DNA of 64,000 bases from assembly GCA_017405115.1 (NCBI GenBank), contig JAFRBA010000017.1, positions 1-64,000 of the forward strand, written 5' to 3'. The stretch comes from Kiritimatiellia bacterium (GTDB lineage: Bacteria; Verrucomicrobiota; Kiritimatiellia; RFP12; UBA1067). The position numbers were made by a program, and so were the translations under genes. A model generated the notes under the pieces. The model was given only the letters and a program-made list of their open reading frames with translations, ran no database searches and had not been told where the DNA came from. Of this stretch, positions 1-8,308 are shown piece after piece (the stretch's first letter is position 1; each line of letters begins with the position of its first letter).

Positions 1-180
1 GACGTGCGAGCGAGAGGACTTTCAGCGGTGCGGCATGGCCGCGGAGAGGCCGGTTCACCTCGGTGGTCGTATGCGAAAGCGAAAGCCAGAGACTCGGTTG
101 ACTGCCAGAGGGCCATGCCGCCGGGACCGCCGAAATCCGGGTCGGGAGCAGCGTCGGACGGCAAGGCGGCGTTGTCGCGG
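1..180. other. Left-edge segment, no confident gene
   Basis: On the minus strand an ATG at 114-116 opens a frame that runs off the left edge without a stop (at least 38 codons). It has only a weak GGCGG upstream and no family I recognise. It could be the start of a short gene following the secreted protein at 181-753, or chance coding in GC-rich DNA. Nothing convincing is seen on the plus strand. Confidence 0.2.
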
Positions 181-753
181 TCAGCGAAGTTCAAGCTCTT
201 TGAGCACGAGGTCCGCCATGTCCTTGACGGCCTTGTCCCCGGACTTCGCGCCGATCGCGGCAATGCGCGCCTTCACGCACGGGCACTTGGGCGCGCACCA
301 GCGCAGCTGGTCGAGGCAGAACGTCTTTATGTACCCGTCGTCGGCGCCCTCGGCACGGGAAAGAAGCGCCTTCACCCATACCTTGCGCCCGGCGGAGCGG
401 CTCGGCTTCCAGAAAAAGAGCCAGCACGGATCCTCCTGCATCACCCACTGGGAAACCGCCGCGACCTGCGTGATCGCGATCGGGTCGGACGCATAAGCGC
501 CGCGCACCTTCCCGAGAAGCGCTGCGGCCGCCTCGTCGCTCTCCGCGAAGCCGGCAAGCACGTCCTCTGTCGTCGCGGCGGCTAGTGCCTCGTCGTTCTG
601 CGCGCTCCAGACCACGGCAGTCGGGTACTTGGCGTCCTTGTCCGCCGGACGTATGTCGTACACGGACTTCTTGGGCGCGGCGAACGACAACGCCGCGAAA
701 AACACCACGGTTGCGAACAATGCCGCGGACTTAAGACCTTTGACTTCAGACAT
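181..753 (-). CDS. Hypothetical secreted protein (190 aa)
   Basis: The protein begins with a classical signal peptide: a short charged N-terminus, a hydrophobic core at about residues 10-24 (ALFATVVFFAALSF) and an Ala-rich cleavage region before KKSVYDI. The mature part is alpha-helical and Ala-rich. It contains a central Trp/Cys-rich stretch (DPCWLFFW) and four cysteines in about 20 residues near the C-terminus (CLDQLRWCAPKCPC), which suggests disulfides or a metal site in an exported protein. I do not recognise the family. The ATG at 753 follows a purine-rich leader with several GGAAG-like ribosome-binding sites. It lies 57 nt downstream of the Gfo/Idh/MocA gene and is probably cotranscribed with it. 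Confidence 0.6.
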   Translation of the reverse strand: MSEVKGLKSAALFATVVFFAALSFAAPKKSVYDIRPADKDAKYPTAVVWSAQNDEALAAATTEDVLAGFAESDEAAAALLGKVRGAYASDPIAITQVAAVSQWVMQEDPCWLFFWKPSRSAGRKVWVKALLSRAEGADDGYIKTFCLDQLRWCAPKCPCVKARIAAIGAKSGDKAVKDMADLVLKELELR

Positions 754-810
754 GTCTCTTCCCTTCCTTCTTCCCTCTTCCTTCTTCCTTTTCTCTTTTT
801 CCTTTACCCT
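754..810 (-). repeat. GA-rich ~7-bp tandem repeat in the leader of the secreted protein gene
   Basis: Read on the minus strand, the gap consists largely of degenerate 7-bp units of the type GGAAGAA/GGAAGAG, ending about 3 nt before the ATG. The units themselves resemble Shine-Dalgarno sequences, so changes in copy number could alter translation of the downstream gene. Confidence 0.5.
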
Positions 811-2181
811 TCACCCATACATTTCCTTGGCCCACGGCTCGCGCATCCACTGGTAGAGGAAGCGTTCGGCCGCCGGATCGTCGACCGCATGCAGCGTGTC
901 GGGATCGAACCTGAAGCTGCGGCCGAGGCGCTCGGCGACAATGGCCAGGTTGAACATCGTGCAGCTGCGGAAGCCCGTCTCCTCGTTCAGGCAGAACTTC
1001 CGGCGCGTGCGCACGGAGTCCATGAAGTCCGTCTGCTGCGGCGCGGGCTCGGGAAGGCCCTTGAGAATGTTAGCGACGTCCATCCGCCCGCCATTGGCGT
1101 CGAGCATCCCGAACACCTGCTTCACGGCGACGTCTTCCGGCGTCCAGCCCCCGTCGATCACCTTGCCGTCGAGCTTGCCGACGGGCCACACCGTCACGCC
1201 GTTGGAGCCCCTCAGCAGCGGCTCGTCCTTGAGCGACTCGTCGCCGTCGAGGACCACCTCCGTGCCGTCGGCGTAGGTAAGCGTTATGCGGTCGAACCTG
1301 CCGACGGACTCCGGGTGCTGCTTCGGGCCGACGTAATCGACCTTGACGGGCGACGTGTCGTCCTTGCAGAGGAGGTACTGCAGCGGGTCGAGATAGTGCT
1401 GCGCCATGTCGCCCAGGCCGCCTGAGTCGTAGTCCCAGTAGCCGCGGAACGTTCCGTGGGTGCGGTGCCTGTTGTACGGTTTCCACGGCGCGGGGCCAAG
1501 CCACATGTCCCAGTCGAACGTCTTGGGGCACGGCTCCGGGTCGAGGTTCACAAGACCCGACCAGAAGAACTTCCACGTGAATCCCTGTCCGGCGCCGAAC
1601 ACGCAGCGCAGCGGGCCGTCGCCGAGAAGGCCGTTCTCCACGACCTGGCGGATCGGCTTCACCGTCGTGCCGAAGCCGTAGTAGCCGCCCTGGAAGCGGA
1701 ACCAGGTGTTGAGGCGGAACATCCTGCCCTTGGCCTTAACGACGTCCATCACCCTCTTGCCCTCGCCGACGGTGCGCGTCATGGGCTTCTCGCACCAGAT
1801 GTCCTTGCCGGCGTTCGCGGCCATCACGCTCATGCAGCCGTGCCAGTGCGGCGGCGTGCAGATGTGGACGACGTCCACGCCGGGGTCCGCCAGAAGCTCC
1901 ATGAAGTTCTTGTATGCCTTCACCCTGCCCCAGCCGAGCTCCTTCTCGCACTTGCCGAGGGCCTCGTCGACGCGCAGGCTGTCGGGGTCGCAGAGCCCCA
2001 CGAGGCGAGAGCCCCGGAACGGAAGGTGGTTGTCGCTCTTCGAGATGCCGCCGCATCCGATGATCGCGCGCGTGAGCTGGTTCGACGGCGCCGTGGCGCC
2101 CCACAGCACGCGCGCCGGGACTATGTTGAACGCGCCGAGGGCTGCCGCGCCCTTGATGAACTGTCTTCTTGAGTTTTTCAT
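811..2181 (-). CDS. Gfo/Idh/MocA family oxidoreductase, Tat-exported
   Basis: This 456-residue protein is a predicted NAD(P)-dependent oxidoreductase acting on a sugar or sugar-derived substrate outside the cytoplasm. It starts with a twin-arginine signal (SRRQFIKGAAALGAF). A Rossmann fold follows with AIIGCGGISKSD, and then the family's EKP motif (DIWCEKPMTRTVGEGK) at about residues 132-147, whose Lys contacts cofactor and substrate. The C-terminal alpha/beta domain includes GGLGDMAQHYLDP, where the His is the usual catalytic residue. A TATAAT box ends 7 nt before the ATG and no ribosome binding site is visible, so the mRNA is probably leaderless. Two other members occur at 21928-23379 and 55248-56717. 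The substrate cannot be read from sequence. Confidence 0.9.
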   Translation of the reverse strand: MKNSRRQFIKGAAALGAFNIVPARVLWGATAPSNQLTRAIIGCGGISKSDNHLPFRGSRLVGLCDPDSLRVDEALGKCEKELGWGRVKAYKNFMELLADPGVDVVHICTPPHWHGCMSVMAANAGKDIWCEKPMTRTVGEGKRVMDVVKAKGRMFRLNTWFRFQGGYYGFGTTVKPIRQVVENGLLGDGPLRCVFGAGQGFTWKFFWSGLVNLDPEPCPKTFDWDMWLGPAPWKPYNRHRTHGTFRGYWDYDSGGLGDMAQHYLDPLQYLLCKDDTSPVKVDYVGPKQHPESVGRFDRITLTYADGTEVVLDGDESLKDEPLLRGSNGVTVWPVGKLDGKVIDGGWTPEDVAVKQVFGMLDANGGRMDVANILKGLPEPAPQQTDFMDSVRTRRKFCLNEETGFRSCTMFNLAIVAERLGRSFRFDPDTLHAVDDPAAERFLYQWMREPWAKEMYG

Positions 2182-2188
2182 GTGTCGT

Positions 2189-2194
2189 ATTATA
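2189..2194 (-). promoter_or_regulatory. Extended -10 promoter, leaderless spacing
   Basis: On the minus strand TGG-TATAAT is followed by 7 nt (ACGACAC) and then the ATG at 2181. A start site about 7 nt after the -10 would fall on or next to the A of ATG. No clear -35 box is visible. Confidence 0.6.
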
Positions 2195-2200
2195 CCATAT

Positions 2201-5200
2201 TTATTTGCCAGCGCCGCAGGCCGCGCGCCTCAGCGGCACGGCCTTTACGCTCATCCGCAGCTCGTGGCGCTTGCCGGGCTGAATCACCAAGGCCGCCTCG
2301 CGGCTGATGGTGGACGGTTCCAGGCAGACGAAGTGCTTCCAGTCGTCGCCGGAGAAGGCGCCCTCGCAGGACGACTCGGGAATGCTCCAGAGGATGAGCT
2401 TGCGGTGCCCTGCGGCCGCCATGCAGATCGCCCTGCCCGCACCCTCGTCGAAGAGCACGTACTCCCCCTTCCCAGGCGTGAAGACCCGGCCCTCCCCCGC
2501 GTGGAAGCGAAGGTCGCCCTCGAATACCGGGTCGTACAGCCAGCTCACGATGCGGTCGTTCCTGCAGCCGTCGAGGCCGCGCAGCACCACCTTGTCGACA
2601 TCCGAGACGCGGAAGTACGTGTGGAAGCCCTCGGTGATCTCGAACGGCACTCTGTCGGTGTTCTCCGCAACGAGCGAGACGCGCAGCTGGTCGTCCAGGA
2701 CGACCGTGTAGCGCAGCCGGAACTCGTACGGCCACAGGCGGCGCGTCTCGTCGCTGGACACGACTTCCAGGACTATGCGCGACATGTTCGCCGACTCCTC
2801 CTTCGCGACGACGCTCCACTTCATCTGGCGCACGAACGAATGCGCGGCGCTCCCCGCCTCTCCGTTCATGTTGAACCACGGCCACACGACGGGTATGCCG
2901 CAGTGCTGGAACGAGTCGGACAGGAAGTCGGGCTTGCGGACGGAGAAAAGCACCTCTTCGCCCCCCGCAGGCACGTAGCTCGTCACGTTGGCGCCGACGA
3001 GTGAGATGCGGGCCGTGCCGTGGCTGTTGCTGAGCGTAACGAACTCCTCCTTCACGCCAGAAGTGTCCGGATGCCGCCCCGTCAGTTCGGCATACGTCCG
3101 GCTGTCAGGGTAGACATACGGCCCCGTGGAGCATCCGGACGACCCGAGAAGCGCAGCGGCGCACACGGCGGCCAGGACAAGCGACTTCGCGCCGGACTTC
3201 AGCAGCTCCAGAAGCCTGGTCTCGTCGATGACCTCCGTGCCAAGCCTGCGGGCCTTCTCGGTCTTGGTCGCCCCGACGTTGGCGCCCGCTATGAGGTAGC
3301 GGGTCTTCGACGTCACCGCGCTCTGCACGACGCCGCCGGCGCGGCGGATCATCTCCGCATACTCCTCGCGCGGACGGGACAGCGTGCCGGTGAGGACGCA
3401 CCCCAGCCCGGCAAGCGGGCCCTCCGCCGCGACGGGCGCGGTCTCCTCCCGCGCCGGGTCTATCCCCAGCTCGGCCATCCGCGCCGCGAAACGCCGCCCG
3501 TAGTCGCTCTCGAAGAACGCGAGAACCGCCTTCGCCGCCTCGACCTTGATCTTGAGTATCTTGCGGTCCTTCCCCTTCTTCGCGTCGTTCTCGACGACGT
3601 TCCTCAGAACAGGCGAATCCGCAAGGTCGCTGAACTTCGCATGCTCGGCCGCGATGTCCCTGGCCACCGTCACGCCGACGTTCGGAATCCCCACCGCGAA
3701 CAGCCAGCGGTGCAGCGGCAGGGCCTTCGCGGCGGTGAGCGCATCCATCACCGTCACCGCGTTCTTGCCGAAGCGGTGCCCCGAGACCTCGAGCGCGTAC
3801 AGGTCCACGACGCGCATCGAGAAGAGGTCGAGCGGATCCGACACCATCCCCTTCTCCACGAGCGCATCCACTATCGTCTCGCCGAGCGCGCGTATGTCTA
3901 GCGCGTTGCGGGACGCGAAGTGCTCGATGCGCCGGCTCAACTGCGCCGGGCACGACGGGTTGACGCAGCGCACCGCCACCTCGCCATCCTCGCGCTCGGT
4001 CGCGCCGCCGCACACGGGACACGCCGTCGGCATCTCGAACACGCGCTCCTCCCCGGTGCGCTTCTCCGGAATGACCGACTCTATGGCCGGGATGACGTCG
4101 CCGGCCTTCACGAGCCAGACGTGGTCGCCGATCCGTATGTCCTGCCGGGCGACCTGGTCGGCGTTGTGTAGCGTCGCACGCGAGATCACCGAGCCCGCCA
4201 GCTCGGTGGGGCGCAGCTCGGCGACAGGCGTGAGGATGCCCGTCCTCCCGACCTGCACCGTGATCGACTCGACGACGGTCTCGGCGCGCTCCGGCGCGTA
4301 CTTGTAGGCCCTTGCCCAGCGAGGTCCGTGCGCCGTCGCCCCGAGGACAGAGTAGAACCTGCGCTCGTCTATCTTCACGACCGCCCCGTCGATCTCGAAC
4401 CTGAAGGTGTGCCGGAGCCCCTCGAGCTCGTCGATCGCCGCGAACACCTCTTCCATCGTCCGGCACGAGCGCGACCACGGCGACGTCGGGAACCCCCAGC
4501 GCCTGAACGCCGCGATCATCTCCGAGTGGGACGCGAAGCCGTCGCACCCGACGCCGCCGGCGTTGTAGACCACGATGTCCAGCGGACGGTTCGCCGTCTC
4601 CTTCGGGTCCAGCTGCTTGAGGCTGCCCGCGCAGGCGTTTCTCGGGTTGGCGAACGGCTCGCGGCCCGCCTCCTCCTCGCGCTCGTTGAGCCTGACGAAT
4701 CCATCGCGCGTCATGTAGACCTCGCCGCGCACCTCGAGCGCTTCGGGGGCGTCCGCCGGAAGCGTCAGCGGAACGGCGCGGATCGTCCGCACGTTCTGCG
4801 TGACGTCGTCGCCGACGATGCCGTTGCCGCGCGTCGCCGCCCTCACGAGCCTGCGGCCCTCGTAGCGCAGCGACATCGACACGCCGTCCACCTTGGGCTC
4901 CACGAGGTAGGTGAAGCCATCCGCCTCCTTGCGCACCATGGCGTCGAAGTCGGCGAGCTCGCCCTTGGAGTGGGTCTTGTCCAGCGACTGCATCGGCGGG
5001 TCGTGCCGCACCTGCGTGAAGCCCGCCATCGGCGCGCCGGAGACGCGCTGCGTCGGCGAGTCCGGGTCGCGGAACTGCGGATAGTCGCGCTCGAGGCGCA
5101 GAAGCTCCTCGTACAGGAGGTCGTAGTCGCGGTCGCCGATGACCGGCTTCGCCTCGACGTAGTACAGCCTGTCGTGCCGGTCGATCTCCGCGACCAGCCA

Positions 5201-5239
5201 CCTCATCCTCTCTTGAACCTGTTCGTCAGTCGTAGTCAT
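2201..5239 (-). CDS. ligA: NAD+-dependent DNA ligase fused to a lipoprotein-type aldose/hexose-6-phosphate epimerase
   Basis: Residues 1 to about 683 are a complete LigA, which seals nicks in replication and repair. They include the Ia-type N-terminus, adenylated Lys116 in EPKVDGVS, the OB fold, a four-Cys zinc finger (CPVCGG ... CVNPSCPAQ), HhH repeats and a BRCT domain ending at LLELLKSG. With no stop codon the frame continues into KSLVLAAVCAAALLGSSGC, a textbook lipoprotein signal with its lipobox Cys at residue 703. After that comes a YeaD-like galactose-mutarotase fold (GFHTYFRV; CLEPSTISREA) to residue 1012. The two halves belong in different compartments. The codon before the second signal is GCG where an ATG would make a normal lipoprotein start. 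Either the genes fused by losing a stop and a start, or the second half starts internally at a non-AUG codon such as the CTG at residue 679 or 680. Confidence 0.88.
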   Translation of the reverse strand: MTTTDEQVQERMRWLVAEIDRHDRLYYVEAKPVIGDRDYDLLYEELLRLERDYPQFRDPDSPTQRVSGAPMAGFTQVRHDPPMQSLDKTHSKGELADFDAMVRKEADGFTYLVEPKVDGVSMSLRYEGRRLVRAATRGNGIVGDDVTQNVRTIRAVPLTLPADAPEALEVRGEVYMTRDGFVRLNEREEEAGREPFANPRNACAGSLKQLDPKETANRPLDIVVYNAGGVGCDGFASHSEMIAAFRRWGFPTSPWSRSCRTMEEVFAAIDELEGLRHTFRFEIDGAVVKIDERRFYSVLGATAHGPRWARAYKYAPERAETVVESITVQVGRTGILTPVAELRPTELAGSVISRATLHNADQVARQDIRIGDHVWLVKAGDVIPAIESVIPEKRTGEERVFEMPTACPVCGGATEREDGEVAVRCVNPSCPAQLSRRIEHFASRNALDIRALGETIVDALVEKGMVSDPLDLFSMRVVDLYALEVSGHRFGKNAVTVMDALTAAKALPLHRWLFAVGIPNVGVTVARDIAAEHAKFSDLADSPVLRNVVENDAKKGKDRKILKIKVEAAKAVLAFFESDYGRRFAARMAELGIDPAREETAPVAAEGPLAGLGCVLTGTLSRPREEYAEMIRRAGGVVQSAVTSKTRYLIAGANVGATKTEKARRLGTEVIDETRLLELLKSGAKSLVLAAVCAAALLGSSGCSTGPYVYPDSRTYAELTGRHPDTSGVKEEFVTLSNSHGTARISLVGANVTSYVPAGGEEVLFSVRKPDFLSDSFQHCGIPVVWPWFNMNGEAGSAAHSFVRQMKWSVVAKEESANMSRIVLEVVSSDETRRLWPYEFRLRYTVVLDDQLRVSLVAENTDRVPFEITEGFHTYFRVSDVDKVVLRGLDGCRNDRIVSWLYDPVFEGDLRFHAGEGRVFTPGKGEYVLFDEGAGRAICMAAAGHRKLILWSIPESSCEGAFSGDDWKHFVCLEPSTISREAALVIQPGKRHELRMSVKAVPLRRAACGAGK

Positions 5240-5281
5240 GTCATTTTAACTCCATTGAGCCGATTGCAAATCCTCTTGCCG

Positions 5282-5926
5282 TCATCCTTTCGGAATGATT
5301 TCTTCGCCTGTGGCGAATTTGCGGACTGCGGCGCGGATTCGGTCTTTTGCCTCTTCCCAATCAAAGGGAATCAGCATTCGCGGCATCGGCATGGTTTCCG
5401 CATCGACAAAATACGACAGGCTGCGCATGGCGAGAGCCGGATTGGCAGCTGGGTATTTCATGCGATACCAACCGAAAATCTCGTGAAGCGGATGATCTTC
5501 AAGCAGTCGGGCCACGTCCACAAAGTCTTTGCGCGTTCCTCGATTCGTAACGGCGTTGATCTTCATTGCCGCAATGTCCCGCACGGCAGCAATCCGCACG
5601 CCTTCTTCCTCGATGGCGGGATCAAGCCATCCGTACATCTCGTAGGATACGCAGTCGACCTTCACGTCATCGACGTAGTAGAACGCCATCTTGCCATTCT
5701 GCGATCCACTTTCCCTCACGACGCGTCCTACTGTTGCCAACGCAGCATCAAGGCCATCGGAGTAATTCCATTTGCCGAAGATGTCGAGATCGACGCTGAC
5801 GCGATGCCCCAGTTGAAGCGCTAGAGCCGTGCCCCCGACCAGTCGGGTCTCCGCAAAGGCGGGGTGAGACTGAATGCGCCGCAGCAGCGCCAGCGTCTCA
5901 GGCGCTATCGTTTCAAAGTGTAGCAT
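5282..5926 (-). CDS. AbiEii/AbiGii-type nucleotidyltransferase toxin-like protein
   Basis: The 214-residue protein carries the N-terminal nucleotidyltransferase signature of the AbiEii/DUF1814 family: LVGGTALALQLGHRVSVDLDIF at about residues 30-51, with the GG and the D-x-D pair that binds nucleotide and metal. A later conserved stretch, NRGTRKDFVDVARLL, is also typical. AbiEii proteins modify tRNA or other RNA with nucleotides and are toxic in type IV systems. It overlaps the preceding DUF6922-type gene by 22 nt, so the two are translationally coupled. No AbiEi antitoxin is adjacent; the small partner occupies the antitoxin slot. Activity and toxicity are inferred from the family. Confidence 0.8.
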   Translation of the reverse strand: MLHFETIAPETLALLRRIQSHPAFAETRLVGGTALALQLGHRVSVDLDIFGKWNYSDGLDAALATVGRVVRESGSQNGKMAFYYVDDVKVDCVSYEMYGWLDPAIEEEGVRIAAVRDIAAMKINAVTNRGTRKDFVDVARLLEDHPLHEIFGWYRMKYPAANPALAMRSLSYFVDAETMPMPRMLIPFDWEEAKDRIRAAVRKFATGEEIIPKG

Positions 5927-6180
5927 CTGAATGTCTCTTCCTTGACATTGCCAAGGCAGGCGGCAAATGCCAGCGTCACGGGGTCCAGCGAACGAATCTG
6001 CTGCGCTTCGGCGATCATGAAAGGCATCGTGTAGTGTGCAACCGTCGCCCGGATGTCCTCCAATGTCCCTCGTTCAAGTACACGCTGTATCACATAACGG
6101 CAGTGTGCATGGTCGTCGATTGTCTCGGGGTCTACGTCCCAAAACAGTCTTTGCGAGAGGCTTTTAACGAATTCGCTCAT
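5905..6180 (-). CDS. DUF6922-like small protein, putative antitoxin partner
   Basis: The 91-residue soluble protein has the pattern LFWDVD near residue 13, then Ile/Val-rich helices with YVIQRVLERGTLEDI. This matches the small DUF6922-type proteins that commonly precede AbiEii-like nucleotidyltransferases. It has no HTH that I can see. Its 3' end overlaps the start of the nucleotidyltransferase, an arrangement usual for toxin-antitoxin pairs. A TGA-TATACT -10 box lies about 65 nt upstream. The antitoxin role is inference from position. Confidence 0.6.
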   Translation of the reverse strand: MSEFVKSLSQRLFWDVDPETIDDHAHCRYVIQRVLERGTLEDIRATVAHYTMPFMIAEAQQIRSLDPVTLAFAACLGNVKEETFRCYTLKR

Positions 6181-6247
6181 CTGATCATACTTCTTGCTTG
6201 CTGGCGACGATTCTCATATAGAACTGGAGAACGCCGCTCCGATGCGT

Positions 6248-6253
6248 AGTATA
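6248..6253 (-). promoter_or_regulatory. Extended -10 promoter for the DUF6922/AbiEii pair
   Basis: The minus-strand sequence TTTGA-TATACT matches an extended -10 (TG-A-TATACT). It leaves a leader of about 60 nt before the ATG at 6180, with only weak purine-rich sequence near the start. Confidence 0.45.
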
Positions 6254-6313
6254 TCAAATTTCCCCGCCCCGCGGCAGAACACGGTCCTCTAACGACATTT
6301 CTTCATAGGACCA

Positions 6314-7600
6314 TCACGCCTTTCGAGATATGTCCGCGCCGAGCGCCCCGAGCGACGTCTCCACGGAGACGTATCCGCGGTCGATCGTCTCGGCGTTCTG
6401 TATCCGCGTCTCCCCCCTCGCGCACAGCGCGGCGACGACAAGCGCGATCCCGGCGCGGATGTCGGGCGAGGTCACGGTCTGGCCGACGAGCGACGACGGC
6501 CCCGTAACGACAACGCGGTGCGGGTCGCACTGCACGATCTTCGCGCCCATCTGCCGCAGGTGGTCGACGAAGTACAGCCGGCTCTCGAACATCTTCTCGA
6601 AGAACAGGCACGTGCCGCGCGCCTGCGTGGCGAGGACGATCAGTATGGACATCATGTCCGACGGAAAGGCCGGCCATGTGCCGTCCGCCACCGACGGTAT
6701 GGCGTCGCCGAGGTCGTACTTCATCCTGAGGCGGCGGCGCGGAACGTAGCGCAGCGTGCCGGCCTCAGCGTCTATCGTCCATGTCACGCCGAAGCGCGCG
6801 AACGCCCCCGACAAAACTTCGAACGGCTCGGGCTGGATCCCGGAAAGCGTTAGCTCTCCGCCCGTCACGGCGGCGGCGGCGATGTAGCTGCCGGCCTCTA
6901 TGTAGTCGCAGCCGACGGTCGCCGAGCAGCCGTGCAGCTCCGGGACACCGTCCACGACGAGGCGGTTCGTGCCCGCGCCGGACACCTTCGCGCCCATCGC
7001 GTTCAGCATGTTCGCGAGGTCCACGACGTGCGGCTCGCACGCGGCGTTGTCGACGACGGTGCGCCCCTCCGCGAGCGACGCCGCCATCATGATGTTCTCG
7101 GTCGCCGTCACCGACGCCTCGTCGAGGAGCAGCCTCGCGCCCTTCAGCCGGCCCTTGAGCCCGAACACCTTGCGCCCGGCCGAGACCTTCGCCCCAAGCG
7201 CCCGAAAGCCCGCGAAGTGCGTGTCGAGGCGGCGATGGCCGATGGCGTCGCCGCCGGGCGGCGGCAGGGAGACTCGCCCGAGCCGCGCGAGGAGCGGCCC
7301 GGCGAACAGGAAGCTGGTGCGTATCCGCGCGGCGAGCGCAGGGTCGATCCGCGCCGTCCTCAGTTTGGGCGTAACGAGCGTGACCGATCCGTCCGCCGCG
7401 TTGCGCGTCACGCGCACGCCGAAGCTCTTCGCGACGTCGAGCATCCGGGACACGTCGTCGATCACCGGAAGGTTCGATATCTTCACCGGATCGGAAGTCA
7501 GCAGCGCTGCGGCGATCATCGGCAGCGCCGCGTTCTTGTTGCCGGAGACGCGGTGCGTGCCGGACACAGGACGGCGTCCCTTGATCTGCAGAATGCTCAT
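6314..7600 (-). CDS. murA: UDP-N-acetylglucosamine 1-carboxyvinyltransferase, Cys-to-Asp variant
   Basis: MurA transfers enolpyruvate from PEP to UDP-GlcNAc, the first committed step of peptidoglycan synthesis. The 428-residue protein has the expected EPSP-synthase-like double domain: NKNAALPMIAAALLT at about 22, the active-site loop at about 114-121, and a C-terminus ending DRGYVSVETSLGALGADI. The catalytic loop reads PGGDAIG. Asp118 stands where most bacteria have the Cys that fosfomycin alkylates; the Asp form is active and fosfomycin-resistant in known examples such as mycobacteria and chlamydiae. The start is the ATG at 7600, which overlaps the trkA stop in an ATGA. The frame continues upstream inside trkA, but that extension is out-of-frame trkA sequence. 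Confidence 0.95.
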   Translation of the reverse strand: MSILQIKGRRPVSGTHRVSGNKNAALPMIAAALLTSDPVKISNLPVIDDVSRMLDVAKSFGVRVTRNAADGSVTLVTPKLRTARIDPALAARIRTSFLFAGPLLARLGRVSLPPPGGDAIGHRRLDTHFAGFRALGAKVSAGRKVFGLKGRLKGARLLLDEASVTATENIMMAASLAEGRTVVDNAACEPHVVDLANMLNAMGAKVSGAGTNRLVVDGVPELHGCSATVGCDYIEAGSYIAAAAVTGGELTLSGIQPEPFEVLSGAFARFGVTWTIDAEAGTLRYVPRRRLRMKYDLGDAIPSVADGTWPAFPSDMMSILIVLATQARGTCLFFEKMFESRLYFVDHLRQMGAKIVQCDPHRVVVTGPSSLVGQTVTSPDIRAGIALVVAALCARGETRIQNAETIDRGYVSVETSLGALGADISRKA

Positions 7601-8256
7601 CGCGAGAGGCCGTCCAGCTTCTTGGTCTCTCCGAACACGATAAGCCTGTCCTCCGACTCCACGATGTCCGACGCCTGGGGAATGATCATCTTGCGCGGCT
7701 TCTTCGGATCGGTCGAAGCCCGGCGTATGCAGAGCACGGTGATGCCGGTCTTGCGCCTGAAGTCCGACTCGGCGAGGGTCTTGCCGCGGATTTCCTCCGG
7801 CACGTCGACCTCCGCTATGGAATACCCCTCGGAGACCTCGAGGAAGTCCACCGCGTCGTGGTTCGCTATCGCACGCGCAAGGCGGTGCGCGCTGTCGCGG
7901 TCCGGGTAGACGACGGAGTCCGCGCCGATGCGACGGAGTATCTTGCCGTGCAGCTCGCTCGTCGCCTTCGACACGACGTTGGGCACGCCAAGCTCCTTGC
8001 AGTTGGCCGTGGCCATCATCGACGCCTCGATGTTGCTCCCGATTGCCACCACGACCACGTCGCATTCGCCGAATCCCGCCTCTTCGAGGACGTGCGGCTG
8101 CGTCGCATCGCCCTGGACCGCAGTGGAGAACTCGTTCGCCTGCTGCATCGCGGGGCGGTTGCGGTCGATCAGCAGAACCTCCGCCCCCGCGTTCGAAAGC
8201 GACTCCGCGAGCGACATCCCGAAGCGCCCCGCGCCTATTATCCCGATTCGTTTCAT
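7597..8256 (-). CDS. trkA: TrkA/KtrA family potassium channel regulatory subunit
   Basis: This cytoplasmic gating subunit of a Trk/Ktr K+ uptake system has 219 residues. An RCK-N Rossmann domain starts with IGIIGAGRFGMSLAE (GxGxxG for NAD/ATP). It also contains DRNRPAMQQ, GDATQPHVLEEAG and VVVAIGSNIEASMMAT, and then an RCK-C domain from about residue 135. No membrane subunit (TrkH/KtrB) lies in the window. A TGG-TATAAT box 32 nt before the ATG and a GAAAGG ribosome site give it a normal leader. murA is coupled behind it by a 4-nt overlap, so the two are cotranscribed. Confidence 0.9.
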   Translation of the reverse strand: MKRIGIIGAGRFGMSLAESLSNAGAEVLLIDRNRPAMQQANEFSTAVQGDATQPHVLEEAGFGECDVVVVAIGSNIEASMMATANCKELGVPNVVSKATSELHGKILRRIGADSVVYPDRDSAHRLARAIANHDAVDFLEVSEGYSIAEVDVPEEIRGKTLAESDFRRKTGITVLCIRRASTDPKKPRKMIIPQASDIVESEDRLIVFGETKKLDGLSR

Positions 8257-8288
8257 GTCTTGAGACCTTTCAGTGACGACATGCAGAA

Positions 8289-8294
8289 ATTATA
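8289..8294 (-). promoter_or_regulatory. Extended -10 promoter of trkA-murA
   Basis: TTGG-TATAAT lies 32 nt upstream of the trkA ATG, with GAAAGG between them as ribosome-binding site. Confidence 0.6.
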
Positions 8295-8308
8295 CCAAAA
8301 ACCGCCGC

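Noticed and set aside
4328..5824. Long plus-strand open frames opposite ligA and other minus-strand genes
   Set aside because: They are Arg/His/Val-rich shadows typical of GC-rich antisense frames and match no family.
6314..8065. Long version of the murA frame starting inside trkA
   Set aside because: The N-terminal part is Arg/Gly-rich out-of-frame trkA sequence. The MurA fold begins at the ATG at 7600, which overlaps the trkA stop in a typical ATGA.
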